Positions 24,162-35,130 of a stretch of 64,000 bases of DNA are shown in pieces. Position 1 is the stretch's first letter; every line of letters begins with the position of its first letter. Both the position numbers and the translations under genes were made by a program. The stretch lies in assembly GCA_963513935.1 (NCBI GenBank), contig OY740768.1:60566004-60630003 (forward strand), in the 5' to 3' direction. The notes under the pieces are model-generated. The model was not told the origin of the DNA, did not search any database, and saw nothing but the letters and a program-made list of their open reading frames with translations. This stretch comes from Aphrophora alni. Taxonomy: Eukaryota; Arthropoda; Insecta; Hemiptera; Aphrophoridae.

Positions 24162-24340
24162 AGTCCACAGGGTGTAAACAACACTATGTCCAGCTGGTGA
24201 ATAGCATTGTGAAAAACTTACAGAGGTAAACAACACCAAGTCCACATGGTGTTGTATACCTCTGGGTAAAGGTGGACTTGGTGTTCATTTAAAAGGCTCT
24301 AACTTGGCTTACAGCTGGTTTTGGACATAGTGTCCTATAC
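24162..24340. repeat. Overlapping subterminal palindromes of the transposon
   Basis: AACACCAAGTCCA (24232-24244) pairs with TGGACTTGGTGTT (about 24273-24285). CAGAGGTAAACAACACCA pairs with TGGTGTTGTATACCTCTG across the same centre. Further copies (GTCCACAGGGTGTAAACAAC at 24162, GGACATAGTGTCCTATACC at 24322) make a dense array of the same motif in both orientations. Confidence 0.75.
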
Positions 24341-24401
24341 CACTGTGTAAAGAGAAAAAAACTATAAACAGATGTTTGAAAATTCCAAATTTGAAAAAAA
24401 T

Positions 24402-24432
24402 GGACATAGTGTCATTTACCTCCGGGGTACAG
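24402..24432. repeat. Right terminal inverted repeat
   Basis: It pairs with 22382-22412. The outer edge GGGGTACAG is followed by the AAAT duplication. Confidence 0.85.
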
Positions 24433-24804
24433 AAATGTGTTGGGATTTTGGTTGGGGGGGGGGGGAGTAAAGAATGGTATGTGTGCACTTAGGCCTACAT
24501 ACACTAACAGCATAAAATATACTTTTTATCCATCTTTAAATTAGCAAACTGATAGTATCTTTCTGTTCACAAATTTATAGACAACATTTAATATTTTGAA
24601 AAGAACAAATTCTCAATCTTCCTAAACGGCTAAACCAATTATCTTGCCAATTTAATTTAATAATCTCATCCAAAGTCTAGCTGAGCAGTATGAAAGCAAA
24701 TTTTTGAAATTTGTTTATAAACCATTTAAAAACTTCAAAACATTTGGTTATAAGCTGATGAAAGGTAACTATTCGGTATCTATTGTTCTCCTATAAGAAA
24801 TCTT
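24433..24804. other. Spacer between two DNA transposons
   Basis: AT-rich DNA with a G12 run near 24460. No gene seen. Confidence 0.5.
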
Positions 24805-26158
24805 CAGGGTTATCATAAAAGAATGGTGGGATTTCATTAATTCATACGAAGACAGTAAGAAATTTTGTGGTGTTGTATTGGTATGGTTGATAACCTATAA
24901 CCCAAAAGTTAAAAGTTTGTTTAACAGCTGTTGTAACCTCAAATTAGTTCTTGCATTGTTGTGGTAGTGTGTTTTGTGTTTTCTGGAGTGTTCTGTGTGG
25001 CATGTGTTATTATGTTCTCTAATAAAGAAAAAGCAAAGTGTGTTTTGTTGCTTGTTGAATTGAAGTCTGAAATTTCAGTGCAACATGTATTTCGACGTGA
25101 ATACAGAAAAGATACACCATATGAAAATATCATATGACGACATTGGTTCAAAAAGTTCGAAGAAACTGGATCAGTTTAAAAGCAGAAATCATCTGGCAGG
25201 CCAAGTGTATCAGACGAAAAAGTTGAACTTATTAGACAATTTGCAATCAGAAGTCTTAAGAAGTCAATACCTCGATGAAGCTTAGAGTTAGGTATTCCAA
25301 AAACAACAATCCACAAAGTTTTACACAAAAGACTAAAATTACACACATATAAAATCCAGTTATTGCAGGAATTGAAACCTGATGATGGTGCAAAACGTTT
25401 TAATTTTGGTGTTGAAATGTTGAACAAGATTGATGAAAACCTATCATTTTTAGATGATATAATTTTTTCAAATGAAGCTACATTCCATATCAATGGGTCT
25501 GTTAACAGCACATTTCACACATATGGGGATCTGAAAACCCACATAAAATTTTTGAGAAAATACGCGACTCGCCTAAAGTTAATGTTTGGTGTGGTGTGAT
25601 GAAAAATCGGTAATAGGGCCTCTCTTCTTTGCTGAAAAGACAATTAATGGAATTGTGTATCTCAATATGTTAAATAATAATTATTTGTCTCAGCTGGATG
25701 AACTTGAAAACATTCAACAACTCTATTTCCATCAAGATGGTGCAACTGCACACTTTAGTGCATTTGTCACAGACACTTTGAATAAAAAGTTTCGACATTG
25801 ATGGATAGGCCGGCAAGGACCTATACACTGGCCTTCAAATAGTTCAGACCTGACACCTTGCAATTTCTTCTTGTGGGGGTACATCAAAAACATTGTTAAT
25901 CGAAAAAAAAATTCGTGACCTAAATTACTTAAGAAACAGGATTAATGAAGCAATGACAACCGTTAACAAAGACTTGTTAACTAACGTTTGGGCAGAAATG
26001 GACATTTCCCGGGCGACTAATGGTGCACATATCGAAATTTATTGGTTATGTAAAAAAACTGTTTCAGACGAGACGATTTAGATAAACATCAGCTGTAAAT
26101 AATTCTGTTTTCATTTAAATCATGTTCAAAATCCCACCATTCTTTCATGATATCCCTG
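24805..26158 (+). mobile_element. Tc1/mariner-like element, about 1.35 kb, inactivated
   Basis: The termini CAGGGTTATCATAAAAGAAT (left) and, as reverse complement, CAGGGATATCATGAAAGAAT (right) continue to GGTGGGATTT, giving TIRs of about 29 bp with two mismatches. A broken transposase gene lies between them. The flanking dinucleotides are TT and TA rather than two TA, so the expected TA duplication has decayed or the boundary is off by a base or two. Confidence 0.9.
25012..26080 (+). pseudogene. Mariner-like transposase pseudogene (DUF4817-type)
   Basis: From ATG at 25012 the frame gives MFSNKEKAKCVLLLVELKSE, an N-terminal helix-turn-helix of the DUF4817 kind. It is soon stopped by TGA (from CGA, before RHWFKKFEETGS) and by TAA. 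Later pieces include PSVSDEKVELIRQF, LGIPKTTIHKVLHKRLKL, QLLQELKPDDGAKRFNFGVE, HQDGATAHFSAFVTDTL and WPSNSSDLTPCNFFLWGYIK. Several frameshifts separate them. The first catalytic Asp (family FSDEATFH) is Asn here (FSNEATFH), while the second (HQDGA) and third (SSDLTP) remain. It is dead from nonsense, frameshift and catalytic changes. Confidence 0.88.
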
Positions 26159-27229
26159 TACCGTAAAAAACTAAAACAAACTTATTTATTTCGACAAACT
26201 GTATTTTTATGATTAGATATATATTTTCCTGTCTTTTATTTCATACAATGCTGAAACTTTTCAGTATGAAAATATTTGAAGAAATTGAAAACCAGGTTTG
26301 CTATTATATTATTGGAAGAGATTCAATTCCTTAGAAATTCAATGCTTTTATCGTAGAAGTCTGCTGCTTGTCAATTTAGCCGATCTACAACTGATTTTTC
26401 CAATTCATCATTTGCCATTTATTTTACTTTCAATAAATCTTTAAGCAATGGAAAAAGATGAATGTCTAAAGGAGTAATATTGCAAAATCTGGACAATTGG
26501 AGGGCAAGGGGGGTGATCAATTTCCCCCCATCTAAACTTATTTACTAACAACAATATTAGTACAACAATAATTTGGAGTATGTACCAAGTTTTGAATTGG
26601 TGTGTATGTAACATTCAAAGATATATTGGATTCACGACAGTTGATATTTGTGCATGCTTAAATAATGGCCTACAATGTTCATTAGGTTGAAAAGTGATTA
26701 TAGTTCGAATAAAACTGGAAAGGGACTGGGGTTGTGTTGTGGCAGGGGACCAGTGTTGCCAAATCAAATTTCATTATTTTCAAGAATTCTTTGTAATATG
26801 CGTAATGATTTTAAAAACAATTTCCGTTTAAATTTAATTTCAGATTATTTATTCTATGTTTATTTCAGTGTTTAATTACTGACCTTATATGTAAGCATAT
26901 TTTGTCACTTCCCCCTAGAATTGGCAACAAAGCTTGCCTGCCATTCCTCCAGAAGGCTACAAGCCCCTCACACCATATTCGCTTTTACTTCCATAGAATC
27001 CCTTTCCAGTTTAAACCAGACTGTAATTCAACTGCTTTTTTTCATGGCAATACTCTGTCAATGAATACTCTGTCTTCATTGAATTACTCAAAATAAGAGA
27101 CTTAACAATAAATACACTGTGAAACATGCAAAATAAATAGTTCTCAGATAACATTTGGATAAAAAATTTCTTAAATATCTAATCAGGGTCAGGACTTTAG
27201 ACAATAGTTTACAAACAGAGTGTTCTATT
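26159..27229. other. Non-coding DNA, possible small element
   Basis: About 26750-26945 starts CCAGTGTTGCCAA and ends TTGGCAACAAAGC, an imperfect inverted pair that could be an old MITE of about 190 bp. The evidence is thin. Otherwise AT-rich with no gene. Confidence 0.35.
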
Positions 27230-27770
27230 GAATCCAAGTCAAGCTTACATCTAGATGTATGCCAAATAGTTTAACAGATATATTAATATGATTTTCACAC
27301 ATAGCCCTGCTAAGAGTAAACCTAATTTCGTGGGTTTTATCTATGTTTAGTAAATATTTAGTCACACTGTTCTAGAAGTTAGCCTCATGTAGAATTGTAT
27401 GTAGACGTGTATTTATGCAGTAACTTAGGAAATCTGTCAGCAAACATAGTCAAATAAGGAAACATTAGTCTCTAAATCACTCATCATTACAAAAAACAGG
27501 AAGGGACCAAGGACCAAGCACTAGGGTACTCCATATTCAATTTGAGACCTTGAGGTATATTCTCCATTTACAAAAAACTTTTGTCATGATTTAGAAAGGT
27601 AGGATTTTAAGAATTTGTTTTCAATCACAATATCACTACTAAAATTTAAACAAAATTCAACAAAATGTCATGATCCACACAATCAAAGGCTTTACTTAAT
27701 TCACACATTACAGCCGTTGTAGCTGTCTCATTCCCAAATCCTTCTACAATGTATCTAATTAATTTATCCA
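27230..27770 (-). pseudogene. Non-LTR reverse transcriptase fragment (CR1/jockey-like), decayed
   Basis: The minus strand reads MCELSKAFDCVDHDILLNF near 27720-27660, the classic DLSKAFD.VDH motif of RT domain A. Next come remnants of a Y-x-S-x-R-x-Q-F-V-like stretch, MENIPQGLKL near 27560-27530 (the GVPQGS motif), SAWSLVPSCFL, and TMFADRF at about 27431-27450 where the active site FADD would be. Stops and frameshifts are frequent. The FADD to FADR change alone would kill catalysis. It is probably a 5'-truncated or fragmented copy, unrelated to the 4.9-17.3 kb element as far as I can tell. Confidence 0.8.
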
Positions 27771-30700
27771 TTGTTTCTATATATTCAAATATAAACAAGA
27801 ATTTCTCATATATTATATGTTTTATTTATTTATTCCATTGAAGAGCCATAGTTTCTTACCATTGCAATGCAGTTGTTTCAGTGTTTAGGAAGCTTATTGA
27901 TTAGGTAAAGTCTTAAGGTTGCTTAATGACTCAATTCTGAAAAGTGCCCATGATCTCTTCGTGTTGAATTATTTCTTCTCTATGAAACATTTCTTAAGAG
28001 GAAAGAATAAGTGATAGTATGATGGTACTAAGTCCGAATAGAGAATGAACGGTTTGTATTTCAACACTCTCACATCATTAACCATATTGCAATATGTTTC
28101 ATTTTTTTATGTATTTCATAGGAAATTATTATGTAGGTACTTTATAAAACATAAATTCATCAAGCCATTCATAACTTACAAATCATCTACCGGTATCTGT
28201 TTCTTGAAAGTTTAAACAATTTCATCATTCGTTACAATAACAACCAATTTTACAAATTTGATAACAGATGATCCAATAAAATAACCTTAAAATCTATTTG
28301 AAGTTAGTTTAATTAAACTAGATTTATGAAAGATTATGGTCTTGAAAATATATTTATATTTTAATATATGGGCTAAAACTGCAAACTGGTTTGCCTGTGT
28401 CATAAATGTGTTCATAGCGTAAATAGTATTTGATTAAAATCAACCTTTAATGACAGTGGTAAAAGTTCAGTTTTGCCTTTTGCTAAATTTTCCTGCACCA
28501 TAATACTTTTTCACTTCTTATTTTTCATAACTGGTTTGGATCAATAACTTTCACATTTCATTCAAATTGGAACGGAAATGGTTTTTAAAAACTGTCTTTA
28601 ATTTATGTAAGGTATCATTTTTCAAAACCAATTCTAAAACCACCTCAAAACGGATATATCCCCCCCAAAATATCTATATCAATTATTTGACCCATGACAT
28701 GACTTTCTCTAAGCTTCATATGGTATATGGGAGAAAGTAAAAATAGAAGTCAATGTTTTTTATGATTATCAAAGTTACCTCATTTTAATTTAAAGTTAAA
28801 CCATACAAATTATATATAACCTAGTTCTACATCCTTCTTCAAAACAGAGATGGCAGATCGAATTCCTGTGTGTGTGAGGAGTCTTGGTGGATGAAGATTT
28901 AGTATAATTTGATTTAGTATACTGATTCTAAGTTCCTTTAGGGTTTCATAATTGGCCTAGGGAGGAGTTATGTTAATTGGGTGTTATTTATATATTCTTT
29001 AATAAACCAACATTAGGTTGCAACATTAGGAAGGTTACACATGGCCTTTAGATCCCAAAGGGAAAGATCCTTAACATTTAAAAAGATTCATGCATTCCTT
29101 CTTGTTGTTTAAAAAGCAAAAACCTCTGATTAATGACAGCTTATAAAAAAATGAAAAAATAAAATAATAATAATAAAGACCCCCTCCCACTCCCAAAAGT
29201 CATTGAATAATCTAATAAAGGTCAGGGTGAGAAGAGAACAAAAGTTGGTGCAGAGAAACATCATTATAAAGATCTGTAAGAGAGGGATCTAACAACATGA
29301 AAAAAGTATGATTTATACTGTAAGTACGATAAAAAATACTGACCGACAGTACTTGGTAGAACTCCATTTTCAGGAAAGAAAACCACAAACACAATTTTGA
29401 GGAAATTCTACTTTTTATTGAGTCGTGGCGACCATGGTTTCGCCAGTGACAGCATTTACGAAGCAGCCTAACACAGACTAAAGAAAGAAAAGTTACTTTG
29501 CTAGCAAACAAAGGTAAGTGGACAGGTTGTGGTTTCTTTCCTGAACAAGAAAAAAGGTGTAGACTAGCTAGTATCTTCAGGATTCCCATGTTCATACTCA
29601 TAATAGGTGACCCTCTGAGAAATTCGCTCGTGATTATTATACTTTTTCTCAAATTACATGTTTTAAATACAGTTTTTACAATGCTGAGGAAGAATGAGGG
29701 AAATTTCTCTATTTTTAACATATCCTAGTTTTGGATGTACTATAACAGTTTGTTTTATGCCTAATATTTCCATTATAGTGGAATGTACACCAATCATGTA
29801 TTATGATTCTTGTCCAGAAGACTGGAATTGTTCTGTATTCTTGAGGACTAGTATGGCTATATTTATGTCATGTTAAAAAAGTTCAAAAAATGAATTTACT
29901 AAGACTGCCAGTATGCATTTTTAATTTTTAATAATTTTTTTATGTTTCCATAATGTTCATTATAATTTCACTATTTCCTCTAAGATCACACTGCAATTTA
30001 TAAATAAATAACTAAAATAAAGTGAGCTTTTAGAATTCTTGTACCTAATATATATTTAGGTAACTTTTTTGGTTAAAATTATTTTTAAATTGGAGATACA
30101 GTAAACTGATTTTCATGAAATTTTCACCCAGTTGTAGTTCAACAGTTCAGACATGGCAAAACATTCCAAACATTCCTAAAAAGTTAGAAAATGCTGAAAA
30201 GCATATGTTGTAGTTTAAATGGATACTATTTACCATTTTAAATTTAATTTACATTAAATGATAGGTCTAGTGCTGTAGATATGATGTAAAAAGTAAAAAA
30301 AAAACAAAAAAAAACCAATATACCAATTATTATGGTCTAAATAAAATAGGCTTTATTGTCTTTTCATAAATGTCCTTATATCTGAAAATTTACTGAAGAT
30401 ATGGATTTTCTTAAATTATATACCTAACATTGTAATACTGGCAACAACATCCCTATAGTTAAAAAACATTATAACAAGCAACACAGAACTTTCACATTTC
30501 CCATAGTTATGTAGATTAACTGACACTGTTTCATGAAGTTTGTACTAGGAGTTATGGAAAATTGTGAAAAATCCTGCCAAAACCACCAAATGAATACAGG
30601 TTTATATGATATTGTAGTCTAACTGTAATAATAAAATACTCATTTTTTGGGAATATGTAAACCAATTCAATTCAATGGCGTTTGTTTTAAATAGACTATA

Positions 30701-31264
30701 AGCCTTGATCTCTCTAAATAACATTCAAATTACAAATTGATAATTATAAAATCTCAAAATTCACAAAACTACATAGCTTGAAAATTGGTTTAGTAATATA
30801 GTTATATTGTTTAAGTAAATAAAGGCTTTCACATCCCTTATATGACATATAAAAAAATATTATTTAGCTTATAAATAAATAATGACCCAGACTATCTGGA
30901 ATGTACAGCTCTCTCAATGAAAATTTAGGTGTAGTAGCAGTCATCATGGCCAGACCAAGACCTGATGATATAAAATGTGTAAAATGTTCTTGTGTGTTAG
31001 AATTCTATAAAATATATTATAAGATTGACATTCAAAACAACACATGCAACTTGAAATGTGAGTTAACCTAGGCCAAATTTAAGTTTATTGCAAATTCAGT
31101 GAAGTTATTAGGTAGTGAAGTCAATGGAATAGTGGTTAGAAGTTATTTTGTAATGTAATATGTTTAATTCCTGTGATGTATTAAATGGATTAGAATAATT
31201 GCAAAATCAATTATAGGATCTATTATAAATAAACTATAAATAGGATCTAACCAACTATAAATCA
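27771..31264. other. AT-rich intergenic DNA
   Basis: No supportable gene. The longest frame (minus, 29212-29721, 169 codons) has no recognisable motif and is rich in Ser/Leu/Phe as expected of chance frames in AT-rich DNA, so I do not call it. A small palindrome GCGACCATGGTTTCGC lies near 29427. Confidence 0.5.
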
Positions 31265-31272
31265 ATTATAGG
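31265..31272. repeat. Left 8-bp target duplication ATTATAGG
   Basis: Identical to 31427-31434. Confidence 0.9.
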
Positions 31273-31426
31273 CATGGACGTACCCAGCGAGGGGCAGGGG
31301 GGGGGGGCAGCTGCCCCCTTGGAAGCAAAAAAATAAATCTTTATTATACATTAATATAATTAATTGTATTGTAATGTAATAATTAATTGCCCCCCCCCCC
31401 TAGTTTTCATCCTGGGTATGCCCTTG
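31273..31426. mobile_element. 154-bp hAT-type MITE
   Basis: The element begins CATGGACGTACCCAG and ends CTGGGTATGCCCTTG (reverse complement CAAGGGCATACCCAG), giving imperfect 15-bp terminal repeats. A perfect 8-bp duplication ATTATAGG flanks it, the hallmark length for hAT elements. The interior has long G and C runs near each end and no coding capacity. It must have been moved by a transposase encoded elsewhere. Confidence 0.88.
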
Positions 31427-31434
31427 ATTATAGG
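31427..31434. repeat. Right 8-bp target duplication ATTATAGG
   Basis: Identical to 31265-31272. Confidence 0.9.
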
Positions 31435-33231
31435 ATCTAAATAATTGGATTTTAAATTGCAAAAAAAAAATTAACATGTTGATTTACACACTATGAGATT
31501 GTAGAATTGAATATTTGTTCCAGATTTACTGTTACTCTGCAACACAATTTCTGTTTTAGACAAAATTTCATTCTAGCATAAACAATAATCATCATAAAAA
31601 TTAATTATAACAAATAAAATTATGGAAGTGTGGAGATATGAGGGTTTATTTATCCTGATTTCTATTTTGTAGAAAAATTAAACTTCTTAAGAGAAATATA
31701 AATAATGTAGCTGTTTATTTTCAGATTTTTAATGTATTGTAATTGTTAACATATCGTCAGCCATTTTGTTGTTTAAAGTTATAACATCTGTTATTACATT
31801 GGTAGACATTTTGATATTTTCTCTGCAAGATCAATATCTGCAAGATCACGGTAAATAATAATTTACTTTATAAAAAGTTCGTTAATTGAACCATGATGAC
31901 TACAGATTATGACAAAATTTACTGTATTTAAAATTTTTTTTAAAAGTATCTATCCTTAAAAAGTTATCTGTCATATATCAACTGAAATTTAGAGTAATAT
32001 CTTATTGTTTATTAGGCACATGACTTTGAAATATGTCTAAGTATATGAATTTTGTTATTGAATATTATAAAGTAGAAAATGTGTTGAATACATATCCCTG
32101 ATATTTCTCAGATTTTTAATAAGTTTTGCCTGTCAGTGGCTACCTATTACGGTTTATGATGGCATGTCTTGTATGGAGACAGCATGAACTTGCCTTAGAA
32201 GTTGTGTGTTCCCAATTTGATGTACCCAATAACAGTTTTTGATTTGCTGGAGAAAGTGCTTACAGATAACATTAGTATTATCAGTAATTGAGGTTAAAAA
32301 CTGATAGTCTTGCGATATTGACAGATTTTTCTAAAACAGTACAATTTTATGAAAATTCTACAAAGGAAAGAACAAGGAATATAATTAATTTAATAGTTTT
32401 TATACAATTATTATACAAATAGTCTTTATTATTACACAGGTATTACATTTAGATCATGACTCTAACTAGGAAATAATATACAACAACCGGCTTAGTCCCA
32501 GAGTCCAACATCATAGAGTAGAGAATGTTAAAACATTCTGGATCATATAAGGAATGCATACATTATATGTAGTCTATAAGGAACAATTTTACAATGAAAT
32601 CAGTGTGTACTTCAGCACATTGTGAAGTACTTCAGTTTGTACTTCATATAAAGAAACAAATTTTTAGTTAGACTTATTTTTTTAGATATTCACAATTATT
32701 TTTAAACTACTAAAAATAAATTAATCTATAGACAAATACAATAGGTACATCAAAATATTCAATTAAAGTAAATGGGCCTTAAATCTAGGTTTATAAAGGC
32801 AGTTTTTAGTTTACATTGAAATATCTTTAATCATAGAAAATTTGGGCATATTTTACAATTTTCCCCACAACTATACCAACACGTGATGTTGGAAACTTTT
32901 AAACCAAAGAGGTAATATTAAGTTTAGGGTATAAGTTTTAAATGTTCTGTAAGTCGAACTTAACATAAATAATTAATCTATTGATAACACACAAATTTAA
33001 AAAACAAAAAACTTCTTACTAAGTTCCTTTCATTTCGATTTCACCAAGGATATGAAGTAAATTCCATTTTTAAACTTTGGTCATTCAAAACATGACCAAC
33101 GATTAAAATAATACTGATCATTAGTTAAATCGAGATTCGTTAGTCACAGTTTTTGTCCACATTGGTTAAATCAAGTAACCATCTTTGTCAAGGGATATTA
33201 TCAAATATTCTCAGTAAACATAAAATCATTT
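31435..33231. other. Region downstream of the serpin gene, including its 3' UTR
   Basis: No ORF was seen. The 3' UTR of the minus-strand serpin gene must lie in the upper part. Minus-strand AATAAA signals exist (for example near 32434), but none close to the stop codon is clear, so the transcript end is not placed. Confidence 0.45.
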
Positions 33232-34011
33232 TCAAGGGAGTAGTCTAGGGTTGAAACGTCCCATGTAGAGGATCATTCCAGTGGGATTGTGTCTTACCAT
33301 GTATAAGAAAGGCCTATCAAAACGGAGTCTTGGATTATCTGGTAGACGAGCTTGACGAGGACGAAGGGAAAGAGGTAATGACATATAGATTGAATCTTCC
33401 TCTTCTTCAAAATCAGGATAGAACTCAGGTTCATCTCGACCCATTCTTTGAGGCGATACAGGATATGTTTCGACATGATGTCTTGCTCCTATTGCTTCTT
33501 CTCCGCATGTACTGAATGTGTTGACCTGTACCATATCAGATAAATGTAGTTCGTTTGACAAACCATTTAAACCTCGTAAGTCGGCACGTCCTTCATTGAA
33601 CAGGTCCTTCAAACCCATACGCTGTAAAGCACCAGTAACATTCAAAACAGACCGATGAGAAAATCTTGGCACTTGAAGTTCTAATCCTGGGCGTGGAAGT
33701 AGACTTCTCAATAGCCGGGACCATCCACCTCGACGGTACGATGTCTCAATGAGTCTCTGTTCAAGTCTTGCTAGTCCATCACCCGGAGCGACTTGTCCTT
33801 GTTGTCCGGGAAGAATGAGTAGAGTACTAACAACAGTGTCTGTACCGAGGGACACAGCTGTAGCATCTAAACCCGGTTCATAGCCTGCCAGGAAACCAGA
33901 TCTCCAGACTGCTGCAGGTACTGGAACTAGTCTACGTTGCCTTGTTGATGGTCGTACTACGAAGTACATCTCGCCATCTCTTCCATCTATAGAAGCTTGC
34001 TCACAATCAGT
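33232..34011 (-). CDS. Mucin-like serpin, exon 4 (C-terminal half of serpin domain)
   Basis: Last coding exon, residues about 1557-1815. Acceptor TTTTGTTACAG|ACTGAT, phase 0. It holds the serpin beta-sheet core (MYFVVRP, VVSTLLILPGQQG, ELQVPRFSHRSVLNVTGALQRMG, LFNEGRADLRGL) and ends RPFLYMVRHNPTGMILYMGR, the canonical serpin C-terminal signature. Between LHLSDMVQVNTF and the end lies the reactive loop. The hinge, normally E-G-T-E-A with small residues, reads STCGEEAIGARHHVET, and the loop is extended by an acidic run (DFEEEEDS) and a Pro/Arg-rich stretch. Family knowledge says such a hinge cannot insert readily, so protease trapping is unlikely. The stop is TGA. Confidence 0.9.
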   Translation of the reverse strand, partial: TDCEQASIDGRDGEMYFVVRPSTRQRRLVPVPAAVWRSGFLAGYEPGLDATAVSLGTDTVVSTLLILPGQQGQVAPGDGLARLEQRLIETSYRRGGWSRLLRSLLPRPGLELQVPRFSHRSVLNVTGALQRMGLKDLFNEGRADLRGLNGLSNELHLSDMVQVNTFSTCGEEAIGARHHVETYPVSPQRMGRDEPEFYPDFEEEEDSIYMSLPLSLRPRQARLPDNPRLRFDRPFLYMVRHNPTGMILYMGRFNPRLLP

Positions 34012-34149
34012 CTGTAACAAAAGAAATTATAAATATTTGAATATAAAACTTTCCATTTCTGAGGAAAGACTGGGTCTAATGAAGGAATCGATACAATTAT
34101 GGAATATGAAAAAAAAGAAGATTCTTCAATAAATTTAAAAATAAAACAT

Positions 34150-34420
34150 GGAACTTTTTAAAGTTCAAACTTTTTCCAAAAAATTCCCTTTTGGGACATA
34201 AATTAAAAAAATTGAGTTGAATAGTAGACAATTTGACTACCCAAGGACGAGAATATGGAAAACCCCACGCAGAACGCTTTACCATCAGGGCTGCGGACAC
34301 AACCGGGTGTTTAAACGAAAACCACTTTTTACCAAAGAATTTCCTTTTAGAGCATAAATTACAAAAAATGGGTTCGTAGAGCACAATAAAACTACCGAAG
34401 GATGGCATTGGTAAAAACGG
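34150..34420. repeat. Two diverged direct copies, about 148-bp spacing
   Basis: A segment from ACTTTTTCCAAAAAATTCCC (about 34167) recurs in altered form as ACTTTTTACCAAAGAATTTCC (about 34323), followed in both by CATAAATTA..AAAAA.TGGGTT/TTGAGTT and ACTACC(C/G)AAGGA. It is an old local duplication inside intron 3. Confidence 0.6.
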
Positions 34421-34689
34421 CCTGCAAATTGAATCAGCTGTTTGGCCTGCTGAATTAAAACATGAGAAATCATGATACTTATGTTGTGTGCATCCGGACA
34501 GACGTAGATTTTTTTTAGGTTTGAAACGAAAAAAATATTATGATTCGTTTATAAATGTTAACCGTGCACCTCTGGATGTTACAATATTAGGTGCTAATAC
34601 AATGATGTCTAGCTACATACAAAGCGGGGTTTGTCAGTTTTTCCTTTTTACATATATGTAATATGAAGTTATATATGATGGCTCAAAAA

Positions 34690-35130
34690 ATCAATGTTGA
34701 TTTTTTTAGGGATAGAGTATACCAGTTTTGAAGTTCCCTAAGTACAAAAAGATGGTTTTTGGAATGAAGTCTGTCTATCTAACGAATGTCGTCTGTTGTA
34801 CATACTAAAAAATCCAAACATGTGGACAGATTTAATGAAATTTGGTATGTGAATATATTTTGGCCATATCTCATAATTTTGTTTTCATTTGTTCGATACT
34901 CCTGAAATTTGGGGGTTGCTGCCATAAAAAACACAACATTAGGATTTTCTCAAAATCGGTTCTAACGATTTTAATCAAATTTAGCTCTAAAGACCCACAA
35001 AAAACCTATTGGTCGCTATATCCTAAAAATGTCGGATTGTGAGTTATAATAAAAATTGGCCAACGGATTATATAAACACATAATCTCTCTAAAACGTCTT
35101 TACCGATTTCGTTCAAACATTATCCAAGCT
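34690..35130 (+). repeat. Unclassified dispersed repeat, copy 1
   Basis: It contains ACAGATTTAATGAAATTTGG, GGCCATATCTCATAATTTT, TTCTCAAAATCGGTTCTAAC and GACCCACAAAAAACCTATTG. The same phrases recur, diverged, at 57700-58050, 63560-64000 and, inverted, 51690-51960. It has no coding capacity and the family is unknown. Confidence 0.6.

Larger units (their letters stand above)
22382..24432 (-). mobile_element. 2.05-kb DNA transposon with 31-bp TIRs, encodes DUF7869-like protein
   Basis: The left end CTGTACCCCGGAGGTAAA and the right end (reverse complement CTGTACCCCGGAGGTAAA) match over about 31 bp with only two or three differences. Direct AAAT lies on both sides (22378-22381 and 24433-24436) and is a likely 4-bp target duplication. 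Inside are an intact two-exon minus-strand gene and several copies of a GGACATAGTGT...TATACCTC subterminal motif at both ends. I cannot assign it to a named superfamily. The ORF is shorter than I would expect for this protein family, so this may be an internally deleted copy. Confidence 0.8.

Noticed and set aside
24939..25511. Minus-strand frames over the mariner-like element
   Set aside because: Antisense shadows of the transposase pseudogene.
26750..26945. Possible MITE bounded by GTGTTGCCAA and TTGGCAACAAAG
   Set aside because: The terminal match is only about 10 bp and no duplication was found.
29212..29721. 169-codon minus-strand frame
   Set aside because: No domain or motif, composition typical of chance frames, no splice partners or flanking signals.
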